The notes: a model not told the origin generated them from the sequence alone. Shown: positions 24,511-34,138, counted from the first letter of the stretch. The stretch: DNA of 64,000 bases from Agromyces sp. CF514 (GCF_900113185.1 NZ_FOZD01000001.1:2604001-2668000), one strand, 5' to 3'. Program-made: numbers and translations.

Positions 24511-25985
24511 GAACCCGGTTCTCCCGTCAGCTCGAAGGCGACGAAAGCCAACCGGCCTCGGCCTCGGAAGGTGAATTCGAGCTCGACCTCCCCGCTCGGC
24601 TGATCGATCACCTGCGGTGCACTGTCGATCCAGTGCTCTGACGGTGCAACCGGGATACGGGCGAGCAGGTCGCCTCCGCGCGAGGTGACGTCGATCCGCC
24701 CGCGTGCGGTGCCTCGGTACGCGACGCTCAGGGCCGACCCGAGCTCGGTGAAGCTGCGGAATCCGACCGTCGACCCGCTCGTCAACCCGTCGATGTACTG
24801 GCGGGGGCCGTCCGGCCCCTCCTCTTGAGTGAGTCGCGGCTGCAGCCGTTCCCTGAGCATCGAGAAGGTGCTGCCGCCCCACCAGGCGGTGAGCCTGCTC
24901 GCGATGCGGGCGCTGTAGCGACCGACACCCGGAAGCGGCGCGCCTCGAAGCCCGGAACTCGAGAGCCTGACGCGCGCGAACGAACCGTCGGACAGGAGGT
25001 CGATGGGCTCGCCCCAGGCTTGACGTGAGGCCTGCCTGCCGTCGGTGTGCCGGTGCGAGAAGACGTACCAGCGGCCGTCGATCTGCTCGACGCAGCCGTG
25101 GTTGTTCCCGTAGGGCATCGATCCGCCGAGGAGGCCGCTCCGCCCGTCGAGACCGAAATCACCGTTCGAGACGAGGACCCCGCGATAGGTGAACGGGCCC
25201 ATGGGGTGATCGGCGGTCGCGTGCACGAGATTGTGGAGGTGCACGTCAGAGTAGACGAGGCAGTAGGCATCGCCGACGCGGCGGATCGACGATGCCTCGA
25301 ACAGCTCGTGCCCCTCGAATCCGGTTCCGAGGCTGTCGAAGATGTTCGGGATGAGTCGGTGCGGGTCCCCGATCGCGGTGATCATGTCTGCCGCGACCTC
25401 TGTGACCATGGAGTGTCGTTCGGCAGACGGTTGGAACCAGCGCTGCGCGCGGTTCATCGGCCCGCACCCGGTGTAGAGATACACCCGGCCCTCGTCGACG
25501 AGCACCGCCGGGTCGAACTGGAAGAGATCGCCGGGGCGCTCCCCGACGATGGCCCCGGACGCGTCGCGCACGTAGTCGAGGAACTCGTAGGGGCCGATCG
25601 GTTCGTCGGCCACCGCGACTCCGACGCGTGAGATCTCGGCGAGGCAGTAGTAGAGGTAGTAGCGTCCATCGAGCCCTCGGCAGAAGTCAGGGGCGTAGAG
25701 ATCGTGCATGCCGCCTTCGGCGTCGTTCGACGGATTCGGGTGGGAACCGTCGTTGTAGGGATCCTGCTCCTTGCGGTATGCCACGCCGTGGCGCGTCCAC
25801 TCGGTGAGGTCTCCGACGGGCGCCGACCACACCTCGTAGTCCTCCATGCAGAACAGCGGGCCACCGAAGCGGTCCTGACTGCCGAGCAGGTAGGCGCGAT
25901 CGCCGAATACGTGCACCTCTCCGTCGGGGATGTAGACGCCTTCGGGCAGGTAAGGGTTCGCACCGTGGTCGCGGTCGGCGGTCAT
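24507..25985 (-). CDS. Glycoside hydrolase family 43-like enzyme
   Basis: A 492-residue five-bladed propeller protein related to the GH43 at 5645. Blades include VHVFGDRAYLLGSQDRFGG near 25, DLYAPDFCRGLDGRYYLYY near 95, FDPAVLVDEGRVYLYTG near 155 and NNHGCVEQIDGRWYVFSH near 295. A beta-rich C-terminal module of about 100 residues may bind carbohydrate. There is no signal peptide, so it acts on imported substrate. It is first in the minus-strand operon. Its promoter carries the LacI-type palindrome at 26004, 19 bp from the start codon. Confidence 0.87.
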   Translation of the reverse strand: MTADRDHGANPYLPEGVYIPDGEVHVFGDRAYLLGSQDRFGGPLFCMEDYEVWSAPVGDLTEWTRHGVAYRKEQDPYNDGSHPNPSNDAEGGMHDLYAPDFCRGLDGRYYLYYCLAEISRVGVAVADEPIGPYEFLDYVRDASGAIVGERPGDLFQFDPAVLVDEGRVYLYTGCGPMNRAQRWFQPSAERHSMVTEVAADMITAIGDPHRLIPNIFDSLGTGFEGHELFEASSIRRVGDAYCLVYSDVHLHNLVHATADHPMGPFTYRGVLVSNGDFGLDGRSGLLGGSMPYGNNHGCVEQIDGRWYVFSHRHTDGRQASRQAWGEPIDLLSDGSFARVRLSSSGLRGAPLPGVGRYSARIASRLTAWWGGSTFSMLRERLQPRLTQEEGPDGPRQYIDGLTSGSTVGFRSFTELGSALSVAYRGTARGRIDVTSRGGDLLARIPVAPSEHWIDSAPQVIDQPSGEVELEFTFRGRGRLAFVAFELTGEPGS

Positions 25986-26003
25986 CGGACTCCTTCGTCA
26001 CAG

Positions 26004-26023
26004 AAACTAGCGCGCGCTAGTTT
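26004..26023. promoter_or_regulatory. LacI-type operator a (GH43 side)
   Basis: AAACTAGCGC-GCGCTAGTTT, a perfect 20-bp palindrome with the central CpG typical of LacI-family sites, immediately upstream of the minus-strand GH43 operon. Confidence 0.9.
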
Positions 26024-26044
26024 TGAGTTCGATGCTACGTTGAA

Positions 26045-26066
26045 TTGACTAGCGCGTGCAAGTCAA
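26045..26066. promoter_or_regulatory. LacI-type operator b (regulator side)
   Basis: TTGACTAGCGC-GTGCAAGTCAA, a 22-bp palindrome with 9 of 11 positions matching. It covers an upstream GTG (26056) and ends 16 bp before the preferred lacI start at 26083, suggesting autoregulation. Confidence 0.78.
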
Positions 26067-26082
26067 GACGGGAGTCGCCTCC

Positions 26083-27072
26083 GTGCCCACCACCACCACC
26101 GCCAAGCGGGTCACCGCAGCAGATGTCGCCAGATCGCTCGGCATCTCGCGCGCGACGGTCGGCTTCGTACTCAACGACACACCCGGCCAGAAGATCTCCG
26201 ACGCCACGCGCGACCGCGTGATCGCCGAGGCCAGGCGGCTCGGCTACCGCGCGAACAACGCCGCACGCGCACTCGCGAGCGGCCGCAGCCGGATCGTGCT
26301 ACTCGTGATGCCCGACTGGCCGCTCGACCACAACCTGCGCACGAACCTCGACGAGGCCTCCCTCGCACTCGACGAAGCAGGGTACTCGCTGGTCACCATG
26401 ACGCCCCACGCCGGCGGCAAGGCTCAGCCGTTGTGGGAGACGCTGAACCCCGACGTCGTGATGGGCCTCACGCCGTTCACACGTGAGCAGATCGCACGAT
26501 TCCGTGCCGCGGGCGTGGAGCACATCGTGCCCGATATCCCGCTCGAAGACGGCACCGCGCTCGACGACCTGAGCGACGGCCCCGCCCAGCAAGTGCGCCA
26601 CCTCGTCGAACGCGGCCGCACCCGGTTGGCGCTCGCCGGGCCATCCGATCCGCGTCTGGCCGATCTGCGGGAGCTCCGCCGCTCGATCGCGCGGGCCGAG
26701 ATCGAACGCACCCCGGGCATCGAGCTCGTGGCCTCCGCCGATCTCGACGCCGCGAGCGCGACCGAGCGCCTGCACGAGTTCCTCGAAGCCGGCGCCGACG
26801 CCATCGTCGCGTACAACGACGACGTCGCCGCCTGGTTGCTGGGTGCAGCACTCCGGTCCGGTATCGACATACCGGGTCGAGTCGGGATCGTCGGTCACGA
26901 CGACACGCCGGTCGCGAGCCTGATCGTGCCCTCCCTCACGACGGTGCGCATCGACATCGCGGGCCTCGGCCGCTTCTTCGCCCAGATGGCGCTGAACGCC
27001 GCCGACGGCGCACCGGTGCCAACCGACCGACCGCGCGCCACGAGCGAGATCATCGCCCGCGAGACCACGTGA
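26083..27072 (+). CDS. LacI family transcriptional regulator
   Basis: A 329-residue repressor. The N-terminal helix-turn-helix reads VTAADVARSLGISRATV, followed by the hinge segment NNAARALASGRSR. The rest is a periplasmic-binding-protein-like sensor domain, ending in the usual SLTTVRIDIAGLG region. GTG at 26083 is preferred because GGAG lies 8 nt upstream; a GTG at 26056 sits inside the operator. Four palindromes of one type flank the gene (26004, 26045, 27321, 27359). It very probably controls both the minus-strand GH43 operon and the plus-strand MFS-GH3-GH78 operon, responding to a rhamnose-containing sugar (inferred). Confidence 0.9.
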   Translation: MPTTTTAKRVTAADVARSLGISRATVGFVLNDTPGQKISDATRDRVIAEARRLGYRANNAARALASGRSRIVLLVMPDWPLDHNLRTNLDEASLALDEAGYSLVTMTPHAGGKAQPLWETLNPDVVMGLTPFTREQIARFRAAGVEHIVPDIPLEDGTALDDLSDGPAQQVRHLVERGRTRLALAGPSDPRLADLRELRRSIARAEIERTPGIELVASADLDAASATERLHEFLEAGADAIVAYNDDVAAWLLGAALRSGIDIPGRVGIVGHDDTPVASLIVPSLTTVRIDIAGLGRFFAQMALNAADGAPVPTDRPRATSEIIARETT

Positions 27073-27120
27073 CGCGGCCGGTCCAGCGGCAGAGTGGGTG
27101 ACCGGTCGGCACCGATCGGT

Positions 27121-27279
27121 CAGGCTGACCGACATCGCCGGCGGCCTCGAGAACGACGACATCGAGTCACTCATGCGACTGCTGCTGTACGCGGCGTCAT
27201 CGACCTCGAAGGCCTGATCGCGACCTCCTCGTACTGGCGCACGATGAGCGGACGCCGAGTGGACCCGCACCCCGAGCTC
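27121..27279 (+). pseudogene. Frameshifted fragment of a DUF1593-type protein
   Basis: One frame reads LTDIAGGLENDDIESLMRLL and a shifted frame continues IDLEGLIATSSYWR. Together they resemble the N-terminus of DUF1593 (nucleoside-hydrolase-like, cellulose-binding-associated) proteins, which start with a '(T)DI-GG-DD--SL-RLLLY' pattern. A deletion of a few codons and a frameshift lie between the pieces, and the rest of the gene is gone. It occupies the gap between lacI and the MFS promoter. Confidence 0.6.
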
Positions 27280-27320
27280 GGCAGTGTGCGCGGGCCGCAA
27301 ACAGGTACTTTCCCGGGCGG

Positions 27321-27340
27321 TCACTTGCGCGCGCTAGTGA
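27321..27340. promoter_or_regulatory. LacI-type operator c
   Basis: TCACTTGCGC-GCGCTAGTGA, a palindrome with one mismatch and the same GCGC-GCGC core as operators a and d, upstream of the MFS-GH3-GH78 operon. Confidence 0.85.
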
Positions 27341-27358
27341 TGCCGCGTACGCTGGCAA

Positions 27359-27372
27359 TTAGCGCGCGCTAG
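27359..27372. promoter_or_regulatory. LacI-type operator d
   Basis: TTAGCGCGCGCTAG, with the same core palindrome, 31 bp before the MFS ATG at 27403 and 38 bp centre-to-centre from... operator c upstream. Spacing of the pair could allow cooperative binding. Confidence 0.8.
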
Positions 27373-27402
27373 CGCGAACCCTTGAGAGACATCGGAGTCC
27401 CC

Positions 27403-28680
27403 ATGGCCCCCACCGACGAGACGCAGACCGTCGTCGAACCCACCGCCCCAGCCGCCGACGCACCCCAGAAGGTCAACGGGCTCTTCTACACGCTCTACGG
27501 CCTCATGATCTTCGGGCAGTTCCTGCTCGTCATGATGCCGGCGCTGTTCAGCCTCCCGTACAAGATCCAGCTCCTCGCACCCGACGACAAGGCCCTCACG
27601 CTCGGCATCGTGGCCACGGTCGGCGCCATCGTCTCGATCGTCGTCGGTCCGGTCGCCGGCGTGCTGAGCGACCACACCACCTCTCGCTGGGGTCGACGCC
27701 GCCCGTGGCTGTTCGGCGGCATCGTGGTCGCACTCGTCGGCTCGATTCTCGTCGCGATCGCACCGTCGGTGCCGCTGCTGATTGGCGCGTGGGTCGTCGT
27801 CTGCGTCGGCGGCGCAGGCACCACCGCCGCCACCGCCCCGATCGTCGCCGAACGTGTGCCGGAGGCCCAGCGCGGCACCGCAGCCGCCATCGGCGGCGTC
27901 GCCACCCAGCTCGGAGGCGTCATGGGGTACACGATCGGCGGCATGCTCACCGGCAACCTCGTCCTCCTGTTCGCATTGCCCGTCGTCGTGCTCGCGGTCT
28001 TCGCACTCATCTACTCGCTCAAGTTCCCCGACTCCGTCGCTCCCGCAGAGCACGTCGGCATCCGAGAGACGTTCGCATCACTCGTGTTCAACCCTCGGAA
28101 GCACCCCGACTTCTCGCTCGTCTGGCTCGGCAAGCTGCTCATGCAGACGGCACTCGCCTTCCTCACCACCTACCAGCTCTACTACCTCTCGGACCGCCTC
28201 GGATTCACCGCTGAGGAGGCGGGCCAGAAACTTGCGCTCGTCGGCGGCATCGGAATCCTCGTCACGATGTCCTTCGCCATGTTCACGGGGATCGTGTCGG
28301 ACAAGCTCCGCCGACGCAAGCCGTTCGTCATCGGCTCGGTGGCGCTCACCGCGATCGGTCTCACCCTCATGGCGTTCGCAGACGGCTTTGGCCTGTTCTT
28401 CGCCGCGGTACTGTTCGTGCTCGGTGCCGCCGGCATGTTCGGCGCCTCTGACGTCGCGATGGCCAGCGACCTCGTGCCCGACCGCGAGCAGGCCGGCCGA
28501 TGGATGGCCATCTACAACATCGCCGCCACACTGCCGAGCGCGATCGCCCCGCTGATCGGCTCCGCACTCCTGCTGCTCGGTGATCCCGCCGGGGGCAACT
28601 ACACCGCACTCTTCCTGGCCGGCGCTGTCATCGCGCTCGGCACGGGCTTCACCACATTCTTCGTCCGAGGTATCCGCTGA
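27403..28680 (+). CDS. MFS sugar/glycoside transporter (GPH/SLC45-like)
   Basis: A 425-residue permease with about twelve helices. Loop motifs SDHTTSRWGRRRPW near 87 and SDKLRRRKPF near 304 mark the two halves. ATG 27403 is preceded by GGAG at a 5-nt spacing. It is similar to the permease at 3539, so the genome has two such transporters tied to GH3/GH43 sets. It is the first gene of the operon with GH3 and GH78, downstream of two LacI-type palindromes. The cargo is probably a rhamnosylated oligosaccharide or plant glycoside (inferred from the enzymes). Confidence 0.88.
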   Translation: MAPTDETQTVVEPTAPAADAPQKVNGLFYTLYGLMIFGQFLLVMMPALFSLPYKIQLLAPDDKALTLGIVATVGAIVSIVVGPVAGVLSDHTTSRWGRRRPWLFGGIVVALVGSILVAIAPSVPLLIGAWVVVCVGGAGTTAATAPIVAERVPEAQRGTAAAIGGVATQLGGVMGYTIGGMLTGNLVLLFALPVVVLAVFALIYSLKFPDSVAPAEHVGIRETFASLVFNPRKHPDFSLVWLGKLLMQTALAFLTTYQLYYLSDRLGFTAEEAGQKLALVGGIGILVTMSFAMFTGIVSDKLRRRKPFVIGSVALTAIGLTLMAFADGFGLFFAAVLFVLGAAGMFGASDVAMASDLVPDREQAGRWMAIYNIAATLPSAIAPLIGSALLLLGDPAGGNYTALFLAGAVIALGTGFTTFFVRGIR

Positions 28681-28681
28681 C

Positions 28682-31195
28682 ATGACCACCCCCGCACCGA
28701 CCGTCACCGCGCGGCCCGCCGCCGACATCGTCGCCCAATTCACGCTCGACGAGAAGGCGCTGCTGCTCGAGGGCGTCGACGCCTGGAACACGAACGGCGT
28801 CGAACGCCTCGGCATCCGCCGACTGTTCCTCACCGACGGGCCGCACGGCGTGCGGAAGGTGCGGCAGAACCTCGGCGCGTTCGGCCTGGCCGAAGCCGAG
28901 CCCTCGACGGCGTTCCCGACCTCGACGACGCTCGCGAAGACGTGGGATCCCGAACTCGCGTACGCCGTCGCCGCGGCGATCGGCCGCGAGAGCGCAGCGC
29001 TCGGCGTCGACGTGCTGCTCGCGCCCGGCGTCAACCTCATGCGGAGCCCGCTCTGCGGGCGCAACTTCGAGTACTTCTCCGAGGACCCGCTCGTCTCCGG
29101 CGTGTTCGGCAGCGCGTTCGTGCAGGGCGTGCAGTCCGAAGGGGTCGCGACGAGCGTCAAGCACTTCGCCGCGAACTCGAACGAGGACTACCGCTTCGTC
29201 GGCGACAGCGTCGTCGACGAGCGCGCGTTGCGCGAGCTGTACCTGCGCGCGTTCGAGCGCATCGTGAAGGAGGCAGCGCCGGCGACGGTCATGTGCGCTT
29301 ACAACAAGCTCAACGGCACGTTCTGCTCCGACGACCGCGACCTGCTGACCGGCATCCTGCGCGAGGAGTGGGGCTTCGACGGGCTCGTCATGACCGATTG
29401 GGGTGCGACCAACGATCGCGTCGCAGGCATCATCGCGGGCTGCGACCTCGACATGCCCGGGCAGGTCGCACACAACCGCGCCTCGATCGTCGCCGCCGCG
29501 CAGGACGGCAGCCTGCCCACGGAGCTGCTCGATCAGGCCGTGACCCGCGTGCTCGAGCTCGTCCAGCAGTGTTCGCACGGCCTCATCCATCCCGCTGGGC
29601 CGGTCGACCCGCAAGCCCACGCCGAGCTCGCGACGCGCGTCGCCGTCGAGGGGGCGGTGCTGCTCGCGAACGACGGCACGCTGCCGATCGACGCGATCCC
29701 CCAGCAGAACCAGAGGGCGGATGCCGCGGGCGGCCTGCTCGTCGTCGGCGAGCAGTTCGAGCGCATGCGGTACCAGGGTGCCGGCTCGTCGCTCATCAGC
29801 CCGCCCGAGACCACCTCCCCGAAGGACGCGTTCGACCGTCGGGGCATCCGCTACTCGTATGCGCGCGGCTACCGCAGCCTCGACCTTACCCCCGATGCCG
29901 ATCTCGAACGCGAAGCGCTCGCAGCCGCGGCGTACGCCGACACCGTGCTCTTCTTCGGCGGACTGGGCGATCTCGAGGAGAGCGAGGGCTTCGACCGCAC
30001 GACGATGGCGATCGCGCCAGCCCAGGTGCGCCTGCTCGAGCGGCTCGTCGGCACCGGCGCGAAGGTGGTGTTCGTCGTTTCCGCGGGTGCACCCATCGAG
30101 ATCCCGCGCGCCGGCGAACTGGCGGCCGTGCTGCTGCTCTCGCTTCCCGGCATGCACGGCGGCGAAGCGGCCGCACGACTGCTGCTCGGCGAGGCGAACC
30201 CGTCGGGCAAGCTCACCGAGAGTTGGCCGCGCAGCGCCGCCGACCAGAGCGCGCTCGACTACAACACGAGCGAGGTCGCCCGGTATGCAGAGTCGATCTA
30301 CGTCGGCTACCGCTCCCACGACGCCACCGGCACCGACCTCGCGCACGCGTTCGGGCACGGCCTCTCGTACACGTCCTTCGTCTACCGCGACCTCGACGTA
30401 CAGCTCGACGGCGATCAGGTGCGCGCGAGCCTCACGATCGAGAACACCGGCACCCGCGACGGTGCCGAGGTCGTGCAGCTGTACGTGCGCAACAACCGAG
30501 GCCGCGTGTTCAAGGCCGACAAGGAACTGCGCGCGTTCGCCAAGCTGCGCATTGCGGCCGGAGCAGCCGAGCGCGTCGACCTCGCCTTCGCCCTCGCCGA
30601 CCTCTCGTACTGGGATGTCGCCGAGCACGACTGGGTGCTCGAGAACGGCGACTACGAGGTGATCGCCGCGGCATCGGCCGCGGACATCCGCCTCACCGCC
30701 CCCCTCACCGTCACGCAAGGACGGGAATCGCGCTCGCCGTATTCCCCCGCCGTCGACCGTGCGTACGCGACTCCTCCGACGGGCGTGCCCGCCGAGTTCG
30801 CCGACCTCCTGGGGCGGCCGGTGCCGTCGCCCACGTCGACCGGCCGGCTCGGCATGGAGACCCGACTCGGCGATGCGCAGGGCACCTGGCTCGGCCGCGT
30901 CTTCCTCCGCACCGTCGTGGGGCGTGTGCAGAAGGACCTCGACTCGGCGCTCGCGCTGCCCGACTCGCTCGAGCGTGACGCGAAGGTGAAGAGCTCCAAC
31001 TTCGTCGCGCGCATGATGCCGTCGATGTCGCTGCGGGCGATGGCCATGGCCTCCTCGGGGGGCTTCGCCCATCACATCGCGCAGGCGCTCGCCGATCTCG
31101 ACAACGGGCACCGGATCCGCGGCATCCGGCGCATGCTCGCCCGTCCCTCGACGCCACGCACCGCGACCGCTCGCACCGACCAGGAGACCCGATGA
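28682..31195 (+). CDS. Glycoside hydrolase family 3 (beta-glucosidase type)
   Basis: An 837-residue cytoplasmic GH3 enzyme. The catalytic barrel spans about 15-320, with KHFAANSNE near 160 and the nucleophile in MTDW (Asp239). The second domain contains the LLGEANPSGKLTESWP segment. A fibronectin-III-like domain begins after FGHGLSYTSF. About 150 further residues at the C-terminus are unusual for the family and end in an Arg/Thr-rich tail. ATG 28682 comes 1 nt after the MFS stop, and the TGA overlaps the GH78 start (ATGA). It probably removes beta-glucosyl residues after or before rhamnose removal. Confidence 0.9.
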   Translation: MTTPAPTVTARPAADIVAQFTLDEKALLLEGVDAWNTNGVERLGIRRLFLTDGPHGVRKVRQNLGAFGLAEAEPSTAFPTSTTLAKTWDPELAYAVAAAIGRESAALGVDVLLAPGVNLMRSPLCGRNFEYFSEDPLVSGVFGSAFVQGVQSEGVATSVKHFAANSNEDYRFVGDSVVDERALRELYLRAFERIVKEAAPATVMCAYNKLNGTFCSDDRDLLTGILREEWGFDGLVMTDWGATNDRVAGIIAGCDLDMPGQVAHNRASIVAAAQDGSLPTELLDQAVTRVLELVQQCSHGLIHPAGPVDPQAHAELATRVAVEGAVLLANDGTLPIDAIPQQNQRADAAGGLLVVGEQFERMRYQGAGSSLISPPETTSPKDAFDRRGIRYSYARGYRSLDLTPDADLEREALAAAAYADTVLFFGGLGDLEESEGFDRTTMAIAPAQVRLLERLVGTGAKVVFVVSAGAPIEIPRAGELAAVLLLSLPGMHGGEAAARLLLGEANPSGKLTESWPRSAADQSALDYNTSEVARYAESIYVGYRSHDATGTDLAHAFGHGLSYTSFVYRDLDVQLDGDQVRASLTIENTGTRDGAEVVQLYVRNNRGRVFKADKELRAFAKLRIAAGAAERVDLAFALADLSYWDVAEHDWVLENGDYEVIAAASAADIRLTAPLTVTQGRESRSPYSPAVDRAYATPPTGVPAEFADLLGRPVPSPTSTGRLGMETRLGDAQGTWLGRVFLRTVVGRVQKDLDSALALPDSLERDAKVKSSNFVARMMPSMSLRAMAMASSGGFAHHIAQALADLDNGHRIRGIRRMLARPSTPRTATARTDQETR

Positions 31196-33759
31196 AGATC
31201 ACCCGCCTCACCGTCGACGGCCTCGAGTCGGATTGCATCACCGACGAAGCACCCGTGTTCGCCTTCGCGCTCGCGTCGGATGTCGCGGGCGAAGCCCTCG
31301 CGACGGCGACCGTCCGCGTCGGCGACTGGTCGGTCGAGACGTCCGACCAGGTCGGCATCAGCTACGACGGCCCGCTCGCGCCCTACACCGACTACCGCGT
31401 CGAGGTCACCGCGACGGGTACGAGCGGCGCGGTCGCGACTGCGGAGGCATCCTTCCGCACAGCCCGGCTCGACCGCCCCTGGGTGGCGCGCTGGATCACG
31501 GATGCCGCGTACCGTACACCGAAGAATGCCTCCCCGGTGCCGATGGTGTTCCGCACCCGCTTCGCGGCCGCGAAACCCGTGCGGCGCGCATGGATCGAGG
31601 CCACCGCGCTCGGTGTCTACGAGCTCGAGCTGAACGGCACCAAAGTCGGCGACCAGTACTTCGCCCCCGGATTCACGTCGTACGCGCACCAGATCCAGGT
31701 GCAGACCTACGACGTCACCGACCGACTCGGATCCTCGAACGAGCTCGCCGCCACCGTTGCCGGGGGCTGGGCGGTCGGCTCGTACACCTTCGCGCGCAAG
31801 AACAAGATCGACGCCGACCGGCAGGCCCTGCTCGCCGAACTGCACATCGAGTACGCCGACGGCACGGGCGACGTGATCGCGACCGGACCGAACTGGGAGG
31901 TCTCGACCGACGGCCCGGTACGCATGGCCGAGTGGTACGACGGCGAGACCGTCGACGCACGCGTCACCGGCGCCGACATGACATGGAAGACGGCCGACGT
32001 GACCGCTCCGCGCGGCACGCCGAAGCTGCTCGCGCAGTACGGCCCCTCCGTGCGCGTGCAGCGGACGTTCGAACCGGTCTCGCGCACGGTCGCGCCGAGC
32101 GGCGAGGTCGTCTACGACTTCGGGCAGAACTTCGCCGGCGTCATCCACGCGCGCCTGCTCGGGCGCGACGGGCAGACCGTCGTGTTCCGCCACGCCGAGG
32201 TGCTCGTCGACGGCGAGCTGTTCGTGAAGTCGCTCCGCACCGCGAAGGCCACCGCGACCTACACGTGCGTCGACGGTTCGCAGGTGTACTCGCCCCGACT
32301 GACGTACATGGGCTTCCGATACGTCGGCGTGACGGGCATCGACCCCGACGACCTCGAGCTCACCGCGCTCGTGCTGCACAGCGACCTGCACCGCACCGGC
32401 ACCTTCACCTCGTCGAACGAGCGGCTGAACAAACTGCAATCCGCGATCGAGTGGGGCGGCCGCTCGAACTTCGTCGACATCCCGACCGACTGCCCCCAGC
32501 GCGACGAGCGCGAGGGATGGACGGGCGACTACGCCGTCTTCGCCACGACCGCGAGCTACAACTTCGACATGGGCCGCTTCGTCGACAAGTGGCTGCGCGA
32601 CATGGCGGCCGAGCAGGCCCGCGGCGGCGGCATCCCGATGGTCGTCCCTCGTTCCGGCAACGGCTTCCCGATCATGGCCACGTCGTTCTGGGGCGACGCG
32701 TGCGTCCTCGCACCCTGGGCCGAGTATCGTGCGCGCGGCGACCTCGGGCTGCTGCGGCGCACGTACCCGATGATGCGGAAGTTCCTCCAGGCCGCCGACT
32801 GGTGGTCGGGCCTGCTCTCGATCGGCGACCACCGACACATCTGGCAGTTTCCGTTCCACTTCGGCGACTGGACCTCGCCCGACGGGTCGGCCAAGGAGTG
32901 GATCCAGAAGGGCAAGTGGATCGGCACCGCCGCGTTCGCAAACTCCTGCGGCATCGTCGCCGAGATCGCCGACCTCCTCGGTGAGCATGCCGACGCGGCT
33001 CGCTATCGGGCCCTGCGCGAGGACACGATCCGCGCCTACCGCAACGTCTTCACCGACGGCGCGGGCACGCTCACCGGCAAGGGCGACTTCCAGACCGCCT
33101 ACGTGCTGCCGCTGTACTTCGGCATGACCGTGGGCGCCGAGACCGAGGCGATGGCGACCAACCTCGTGCGCCTCATCGAGGGCAACGGCGGCCATCTCGC
33201 GACCGGGTTCCCGGGCACGCCCTACATCCTGTTCGCCCTCTCCGACCACGGCCGCATCGACGAAGCGTTCGACCTGCTGCTGCAGACCGGTCCTCCCTCC
33301 TGGCTCTACATGGTGGATGCTGGCGGCACGACGATCTGGGAACGATGGGACGCCCTGCGCCCCGACGGCACCGTCAACACCATCGACCTAAATACCGGCA
33401 AGGACACCGGCGGTATGGTCTCGTTCAACCACTACGCCGCCGGCGCGGTCGGCGATTGGCTCTACACCCGCATCGCGGGCATCGAGCCGACTTCAGGCGG
33501 ATACCGCAGCTTCCACGTCGCACCGCTCATGGGCGGCGGACTCACCTCGGCCGAGGGCATCGTCGAGACGCCGTACGGCCGCGCATCGTCCTCGTGGACC
33601 CGTGACGGCGACGCCTTCGCGCTGCGCGTCGAGGTTCCGGTCTCGACGACCTGCACGGTCGTGCTGCCCGACGGGTCGACGCACGAGGTCACTAGTGGGG
33701 CGCACGAGTTCGGTTGCACCGTCCCGGCGCGCCAGCCGGTCCCCGTCGGGCGGCACTGA
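31192..33759 (+). CDS. Alpha-L-rhamnosidase, GH78
   Basis: An 855-residue enzyme with the GH78 layout. An N-terminal fibronectin-like domain comes first, then two beta domains (VYELELNGTKVGDQYFAPG near 142). An (alpha/alpha)6 barrel from about 400 holds the signature DEREGWTGD (Asp438-Glu439). A C-terminal beta domain (SGGYRSFHVAPL) closes it. It hydrolyses terminal alpha-L-rhamnose. No signal peptide is seen, so it is intracellular. It is the last gene of the LacI-controlled operon and is followed by a hairpin terminator. It defines the locus as one for rhamnosides such as plant flavonoid glycosides or pectin-derived oligomers (inferred). Confidence 0.92.
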   Translation: MKITRLTVDGLESDCITDEAPVFAFALASDVAGEALATATVRVGDWSVETSDQVGISYDGPLAPYTDYRVEVTATGTSGAVATAEASFRTARLDRPWVARWITDAAYRTPKNASPVPMVFRTRFAAAKPVRRAWIEATALGVYELELNGTKVGDQYFAPGFTSYAHQIQVQTYDVTDRLGSSNELAATVAGGWAVGSYTFARKNKIDADRQALLAELHIEYADGTGDVIATGPNWEVSTDGPVRMAEWYDGETVDARVTGADMTWKTADVTAPRGTPKLLAQYGPSVRVQRTFEPVSRTVAPSGEVVYDFGQNFAGVIHARLLGRDGQTVVFRHAEVLVDGELFVKSLRTAKATATYTCVDGSQVYSPRLTYMGFRYVGVTGIDPDDLELTALVLHSDLHRTGTFTSSNERLNKLQSAIEWGGRSNFVDIPTDCPQRDEREGWTGDYAVFATTASYNFDMGRFVDKWLRDMAAEQARGGGIPMVVPRSGNGFPIMATSFWGDACVLAPWAEYRARGDLGLLRRTYPMMRKFLQAADWWSGLLSIGDHRHIWQFPFHFGDWTSPDGSAKEWIQKGKWIGTAAFANSCGIVAEIADLLGEHADAARYRALREDTIRAYRNVFTDGAGTLTGKGDFQTAYVLPLYFGMTVGAETEAMATNLVRLIEGNGGHLATGFPGTPYILFALSDHGRIDEAFDLLLQTGPPSWLYMVDAGGTTIWERWDALRPDGTVNTIDLNTGKDTGGMVSFNHYAAGAVGDWLYTRIAGIEPTSGGYRSFHVAPLMGGGLTSAEGIVETPYGRASSSWTRDGDAFALRVEVPVSTTCTVVLPDGSTHEVTSGAHEFGCTVPARQPVPVGRH

Positions 33760-33817
33760 GCAGCGCGCGCAGACCCGAGCACAGGAAATCGCCCTCACGG
33801 TCTCGATGATGAGGGGT

Positions 33818-33843
33818 GCTCACGGCAGCGAGCAGCCGTGAGC
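33818..33843. terminator. Hairpin terminator after the GH78 operon
   Basis: GCTCACGGC (33818-33826) and GCCGTGAGC (33835-33843) form a perfect 9-bp stem with an 8-nt loop, followed by GTTTCC. Confidence 0.75.
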
Positions 33844-34138
33844 GTTTCCGCGCCGTGAAGGGTGGATGGACCGTGGGCGTGCGCTCTGGTCCGGCGGATC
33901 GACGGAAGGTGGCACGCACGTGCCTGAAGGTGGAACATAAGTGCGCGCCGCGGTTGGGCCCGATTCCGCTTGCTGCCCGACGTCGCGCGCGCCGTGAGTC
34001 GGGGCGAGTCCCGCCGGCAGTCATCGAAGCAGCCAATCCACGCTCCGGTCATCACTGGGTTCGTTAGTTGCCCTAGTCGGGGGTTTCGCGCGAGCAGCGG
34101 ACGGTGTACTCACCGAGTAGTTCCGTGTGGCGTGCACC
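33844..34138. other. Non-coding stretch before right-end block B
   Basis: No convincing gene, homology or strong palindrome was seen here. It separates the operon terminator from the conserved island end. Confidence 0.5.

Noticed and set aside
28649..31111. An 820-codon open frame opposite the GH3 gene
   Set aside because: Composition is typical of an antisense shadow, and the GH3 gene on the other strand has all catalytic motifs.
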